A DNA stretch of 64,000 bases. Source: a candidate division TM6 bacterium GW2011_GWF2_37_49. GTDB lineage: Bacteria > Babelota > Babeliae > Babelales > RVW-14. How positions within the stretch are numbered: position 1 is the first letter of the stretch; every line of letters begins with the position of its first letter. The notes beneath the pieces were generated by a model, which had not been told where the DNA came from, did no database searches, and was given only the letters and a program-made list of their open reading frames with translations. Below are positions 61,133 to 64,000 of this stretch, piece after piece. The stretch is from the NCBI GenBank assembly GCA_945861145.1, contig CAMATL010000002.1, positions 1 through 64,000 on the forward strand, given 5' to 3'. Both the position numbers and the translations under genes were made by a program.

Positions 61133-61666
61133 CTATAACTGATACACTTTTTTAACACGAGCCATATCAATCATCCCATCCAATGGTGTTGAAAAAAAAT
61201 AGTTGAGCTGCCAAGCTTGAGATTTTTTTGCTTGGGCATTGTCGGCAATATTCCATGATGGGTAGATGCGAAATGCGCGTTTACCGCCTTTGCCGTCTTT
61301 CGAAAAAATTCCTTTTTCGAATAACACCATTTTTGGAAAAATAAATTGGCCATGATTGTTGCCGTTTTGAACGGTGATGACTACAAAATCAATGTCATCA
61401 GCGAGATCAAATGGTTTGATGGGACCGCCGGTAGCATCGGGCTTCCAGAGAGTGACAAACTGCCCGACCTTGGTTGGTGTAACATGTGCCACGCGAAATT
61501 TGATGTGCATATCATTGAGCGTGAAGGTACAAGCATAGTACTCAGCGCTTTCAGGCTCTGTAATTAAATTGGTCATCACCAGTAGATTTGGGGCGTAAAT
61601 TTTTTCAAATATAGAGGCAAGGCTAGGATGAATTTTGGTGCATTGATCAATTGTTACGAGCGACAT
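61133..61666 (-). CDS. MepB family protein
   Basis: 177 residues matching the MepB pattern throughout: ESAEYYACTFTLNDMHIKFRVAHVTPTKVGQFVTLWK, IKPFDLADDIDFVVITV, GQFIFPKMVLFEKGIFSKDGKGGKRAFRIYPSW, and AQAKKSQAWQLNYF. The family is named from the mepRAB drug-resistance locus of Staphylococcus; its own function is not settled. No MepA-like pump is nearby. It lies 26 bp from a kinase pseudogene on the same strand. Confidence 0.85.
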   Translation of the reverse strand: MSLVTIDQCTKIHPSLASIFEKIYAPNLLVMTNLITEPESAEYYACTFTLNDMHIKFRVAHVTPTKVGQFVTLWKPDATGGPIKPFDLADDIDFVVITVQNGNNHGQFIFPKMVLFEKGIFSKDGKGGKRAFRIYPSWNIADNAQAKKSQAWQLNYFFSTPLDGMIDMARVKKVYQL

Positions 61667-61692
61667 TTTACATTCCTAAAAATCATTTTGAA

Positions 61693-62569
61693 TTAACTGG
61701 AAAAAAGTGTTTCAAGAAATTGGCGATTAAACTGGTACAGGTGAGCGTTGCTGTTGTTCCAAGTACCTCGCTTGAGCGTAAAGCCAATTGTAGCAAGGGC
61801 TCTATTCAGGAGCAAGAGCGGCATTATCGCATTGTAATCAGGAACAGGGCGAATGCTTGCGTACCCCGCTAAAAATGGTTTTTTACTGGTAGGATGAGCT
61901 AGCCATTCTGCGTGTTCCATAGAACAAAAATCTTCTTGAGCAAAGCTAGCGCGAGCGGCTGACCAATCAATAATTCCAGAGAGTTTGCCGTTATCAATTA
62001 TCAAATTGCCGGGCCGAAAATCACGGTGAATTATGCAGGGCCCGTCTACACTTGTTAACAGGTCGAGGTGTGTATCGTAGTAGTGACGGCATTGTTCAAT
62101 GAGCTTTGTTGGTAAGTGATTGCTGCATTCTGCAATATTTTCTTCAAACTTCAGCGAAAAATGAATGCGAGGATCGAGGTTGAAATTCTCAGGTTGTAGC
62201 AGATCTCCATAGCCTGTGACTTGGTTGAGGTGAATCACCAGTTTCATACGCAAGCGCATCAGTAAAATCTATTATTTTAAGTAGTGAGCCGGGCAAACAC
62301 TCCATTAAAATAGCGCCGTCTATATCAGCGCTTGGTTTTATAGTTTGTATAATATTGGGTACGGGTAGTGACTTTGAAAAGTGATTTAAAAAATATACTT
62401 CGTGTCGGTAGTCTTCGGGGCGAGAGCATATTTTTAAAATGAGCTGAGTGTTGTTTGGTTGCGTTACTTTATAGACAATAGCAACCGTTGCATCTTCGTG
62501 ATCGATGCGTGAAAAGGTGGCGCTTTGAAGAGCAAGGCGGTGTTGATAGATAGAGATGAAGTTATCCAA
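61693..62569 (-). pseudogene. frameshifted aminoglycoside/choline-kinase-like phosphotransferase
   Basis: Two overlapping frames form one protein. Residues from 62569 encode the N-lobe (MDNFISIYQHRLA, VYKVTQP, LILKICSRPEDYRHEVYFLN, GAILMECLPG) up to DALAYETG; the other frame, from about 62250, continues VIHLNQVTGYGDLL and carries the catalytic loop IIHRDFRPGNLII and the metal-binding IIDWSAA. Related proteins have a few residues between LAYE.G and IHL, so a small deletion or a sequencing error near 62240-62255 breaks the gene. If intact it would phosphorylate a small hydroxyl substrate. Confidence 0.75.
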
Positions 62570-62676
62570 GGACTACCTTCCCTTACGAGCTGTTGAAATT
62601 TTAGCGTATAATTTTTTTTGCAGTTCTCTGTGGCCGCGGTGAAAGCTCGTAGAGCCTGAAGCTGAGCATCAAAGGC

Positions 62677-62753
62677 TGGTGTGCCTAACAGGGTTCGAAC
62701 CTGCGGCCTAGCGATTAGGAATCGCTCGCTCTATCCACCTGAGCTATAGGCAC
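62677..62753 (-). tRNA. tRNA-Arg (CCT)
   Basis: Read on the minus strand: acceptor GTGCCTA/TAGGCAC, anticodon stem AGCGA/TCGCT with loop TTCCTAA, anticodon CCT, T-loop TTCGAAC. CCA is encoded. Confidence 0.96.
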
Positions 62754-62833
62754 ACGCTAGAATCCATTCTAACCTATGTGTTTGAAAACGGAAGAATAGA
62801 TTATTGTCTTTTGAAAAAGTTATGATTGAGTTC

Positions 62834-63634
62834 TTAATCTTCCAAAGACGGACAATCTTTGAATAGATGGTGCATGTAATATTTAGGATTATCTAAAAAT
62901 TGCTTAGTGATTTGATAATGATTTGTATCTGTGTATTGGATTGCTGCTAACATTTCTGCATCGCAAGAGTAGATTGTTGCTTCTGGATAGGCCAGGAGGA
63001 TAGTAGAGTGAGTGGCGATGATAAATTGGGCATCAGAGTTCTTACACATATCATTGATAATAACCATGAGTGAGAGCTGGCGTTGTGGTGAGAGGGCTGC
63101 TTCTGGTTCATCTAAAATAAAGAACCCGCTATTTCCCATGCGATTTTTGAAGAATGATAAAAAGCTTTCGCCGTGCGACTCTTTGTGTAGCGACTTGCCG
63201 CCGTATGAATCATAAGCTCTGCCATCAGCTTGCGCCATGGTGTCGAGATAGTTGGCAACATTAAAAAAGCTTTCTGCTCTAAAAAAGTAACCATCGTGAG
63301 GTTTTTTGCGCCAAGAAAGAATTAGGGCTTGGGCAAGTAATGCAGTTCCCTCATAGGTATTTTCTAGAGAAGTTTTGAAAGAGATGTTCTTGCTGCCTCC
63401 CTCAGGGCCAAAGCCTGCTTTGAGGGCGATGGCTTCAAGAATGGTTGATTTACCTGTGCCATTTTCACCGACAAAAAACGTGACTTGTGTTGGAAACGTA
63501 ATTTCTGGCAGCTGTTTGATAATGGGCAGTGAAAAGGGATAGTCGTTACAATTACTTATCAACGTTGAATTGATTTTGACTTTATCAAGTAATGGGCCAT
63601 CTAAGATGGTGGTGTGTTTCTGATTTTTTAACAA
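62834..63634 (-). CDS. AAA_21-type ATP-binding protein (ABC-ATPase-like)
   Basis: Walker A VGENGTGKST, a signature-like SHGESFLSFF, Walker B GFFILDEPEAALSPQRQL and the switch His in IIATHSTILLAYP mark an ABC-type ATPase of the AAA_21/AAA_15 group, related to OLD and RecF-like ATPases. About 266 residues, no nuclease domain. The frame is open to 63688, but that ATG lies inside the adjacent tRNA gene, so I use the TTG at 63634; no clear ribosome site is visible. Such lone ATPases are often part of defence or mobile loci, but no partner is seen here. Confidence 0.8.
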   Translation of the reverse strand: MLKNQKHTTILDGPLLDKVKINSTLISNCNDYPFSLPIIKQLPEITFPTQVTFFVGENGTGKSTILEAIALKAGFGPEGGSKNISFKTSLENTYEGTALLAQALILSWRKKPHDGYFFRAESFFNVANYLDTMAQADGRAYDSYGGKSLHKESHGESFLSFFKNRMGNSGFFILDEPEAALSPQRQLSLMVIINDMCKNSDAQFIIATHSTILLAYPEATIYSCDAEMLAAIQYTDTNHYQITKQFLDNPKYYMHHLFKDCPSLED

Positions 63635-63658
63635 TATTTGATTATTTTTTGTGAAATA

Positions 63659-63735
63659 TGGTGCGCCTGGCAGGGGTCGAACCTGCAACCTACGGATTCG
63701 AAGTCCGGCACTCTATCCAATTGAGCTACAGGCGC
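63659..63735 (-). tRNA. tRNA-Arg (TCG)
   Basis: Acceptor GCGCCTG/CAGGCGC, anticodon loop CTTCGAA with anticodon TCG, T-loop TTCGACC. The first pair of the anticodon stem is a C-T mismatch. CCA is encoded. The gene ends 24 bp from the preferred start of the downstream ATPase. Confidence 0.93.
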
Positions 63736-63826
63736 ATATAAAAGAATTTCAGGGGAAGATGTACATTCTACCAAAAAACAGATGTTTGCCTAGAGAAAAT
63801 GATTCAAATTATAGAAAATTTATGAT

Positions 63827-64000
63827 TAGGCTCTGTTGAGTTTTTGAAAAATTAATGAAAAATTTTCAAAAAAAAGTTAGCACTAAGTGCCTTGTCATCC
63901 CGGGTAGGGCCCCGGGATCCAGCGAGAACTTTGATTGGAAGGAATAATTTGATGATTTTAAACAAGTACTGATAGATATTCTGTAGCTTTTGAATTGATA
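63827..64000. mobile_element. MITE-like element (family A), left part only
   Basis: It starts with TAGGCTCTGTTGAGTTTTTG, matching the terminal repeat at 40492, then TGTCATCCCGGGTAGGGCCC and GGATCCAGCGAGA as in the copy near 11.8 kb. The window ends before the right terminus. Confidence 0.7.

Noticed and set aside
63635..63688. N-terminal extension of the AAA ATPase to ATG 63688
   Set aside because: The ATG and next codons lie inside the tRNA-Arg gene; the translation MQVRPLPGAPY is tRNA sequence.

Overview
The window looks like a chromosomal segment of an AT-rich, Gram-negative, probably host-associated bacterium. An outer-membrane barrel, heptose phosphatase GmhB, PBP2, FtsB, many Sec-type signal peptides, and LRR, P-loop and glycosyltransferase proteins carrying export signals fit a member of Candidatus Dependentiae (TM6) or a similar protist endosymbiont. 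This assignment is inference from gene style; there is no rRNA here to confirm it. Translation uses the standard bacterial code, with ATG, GTG and TTG starts and often weak Shine-Dalgarno sequences.

Layout. 0.2-4.4 kb: two tandem paralogous secreted repeat proteins ending at a strong terminator. 4.4-11.6 kb: a same-strand cluster of a type-1 periplasmic binding protein, a pentameric ligand-gated ion channel homologue, a membrane-anchored protein with a PPP-phosphatase fold that has lost its metal ligands, and an outer-membrane barrel. 12.0-15.7 kb: uppS and a short uvrA. 15.9-22.2 kb: an operon of four exported proteins of unknown function, the last a 1,051-residue P-loop protein. 22.4-25.7 kb: an exported glycosyltransferase coupled to an LRR protein. 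25.9-27.6 and 37.5-39.0 kb: two ABC-2 exporters. Between and after these lie housekeeping genes (recJ, lysS, ftsB-like, rapZ, ctp protease, M48 protease, HAM1 pyrophosphatase, mrdA/PBP2, gmhB, arfB) and more exported proteins of unknown function. tRNA genes for His, Pro and Arg(TCT) cluster at 42.4-42.7 kb; Arg(CCT) and Arg(TCG) lie near the right end.

52.3-63.7 kb is accessory in character: a DUF1016 nuclease, two truncated GNAT genes, one intact RecT/Bet recombinase flanked at a distance by a 5' fragment and a 3' fragment of the same gene, a coupled CPD-type plus FeS-type photolyase pair, a PhnD-like binding protein/lipoprotein/ATP-grasp operon, a MepB-like protein, a frameshifted aminoglycoside-phosphotransferase-like gene, and an AAA ATPase squeezed beside a tRNA.

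Intergenic DNA is rich in palindromic repeats of at least three families. These include a 307-bp MITE-like element with terminal inverted repeats, a 164-bp element with perfect 24-bp inverted ends, and a composite palindrome of 247 bp. One repeat appears to have been absorbed in frame into the N-terminus of the periplasmic binding protein. Many transcription units end in long, nearly perfect hairpins that look like bidirectional terminators.

The most interesting candidate system is the 4.4-11.6 kb cluster: exported solute-binding protein, ligand-gated channel, pseudophosphatase scaffold and outer-membrane barrel on one strand, suggesting an envelope-spanning sensing or ion-flux apparatus.
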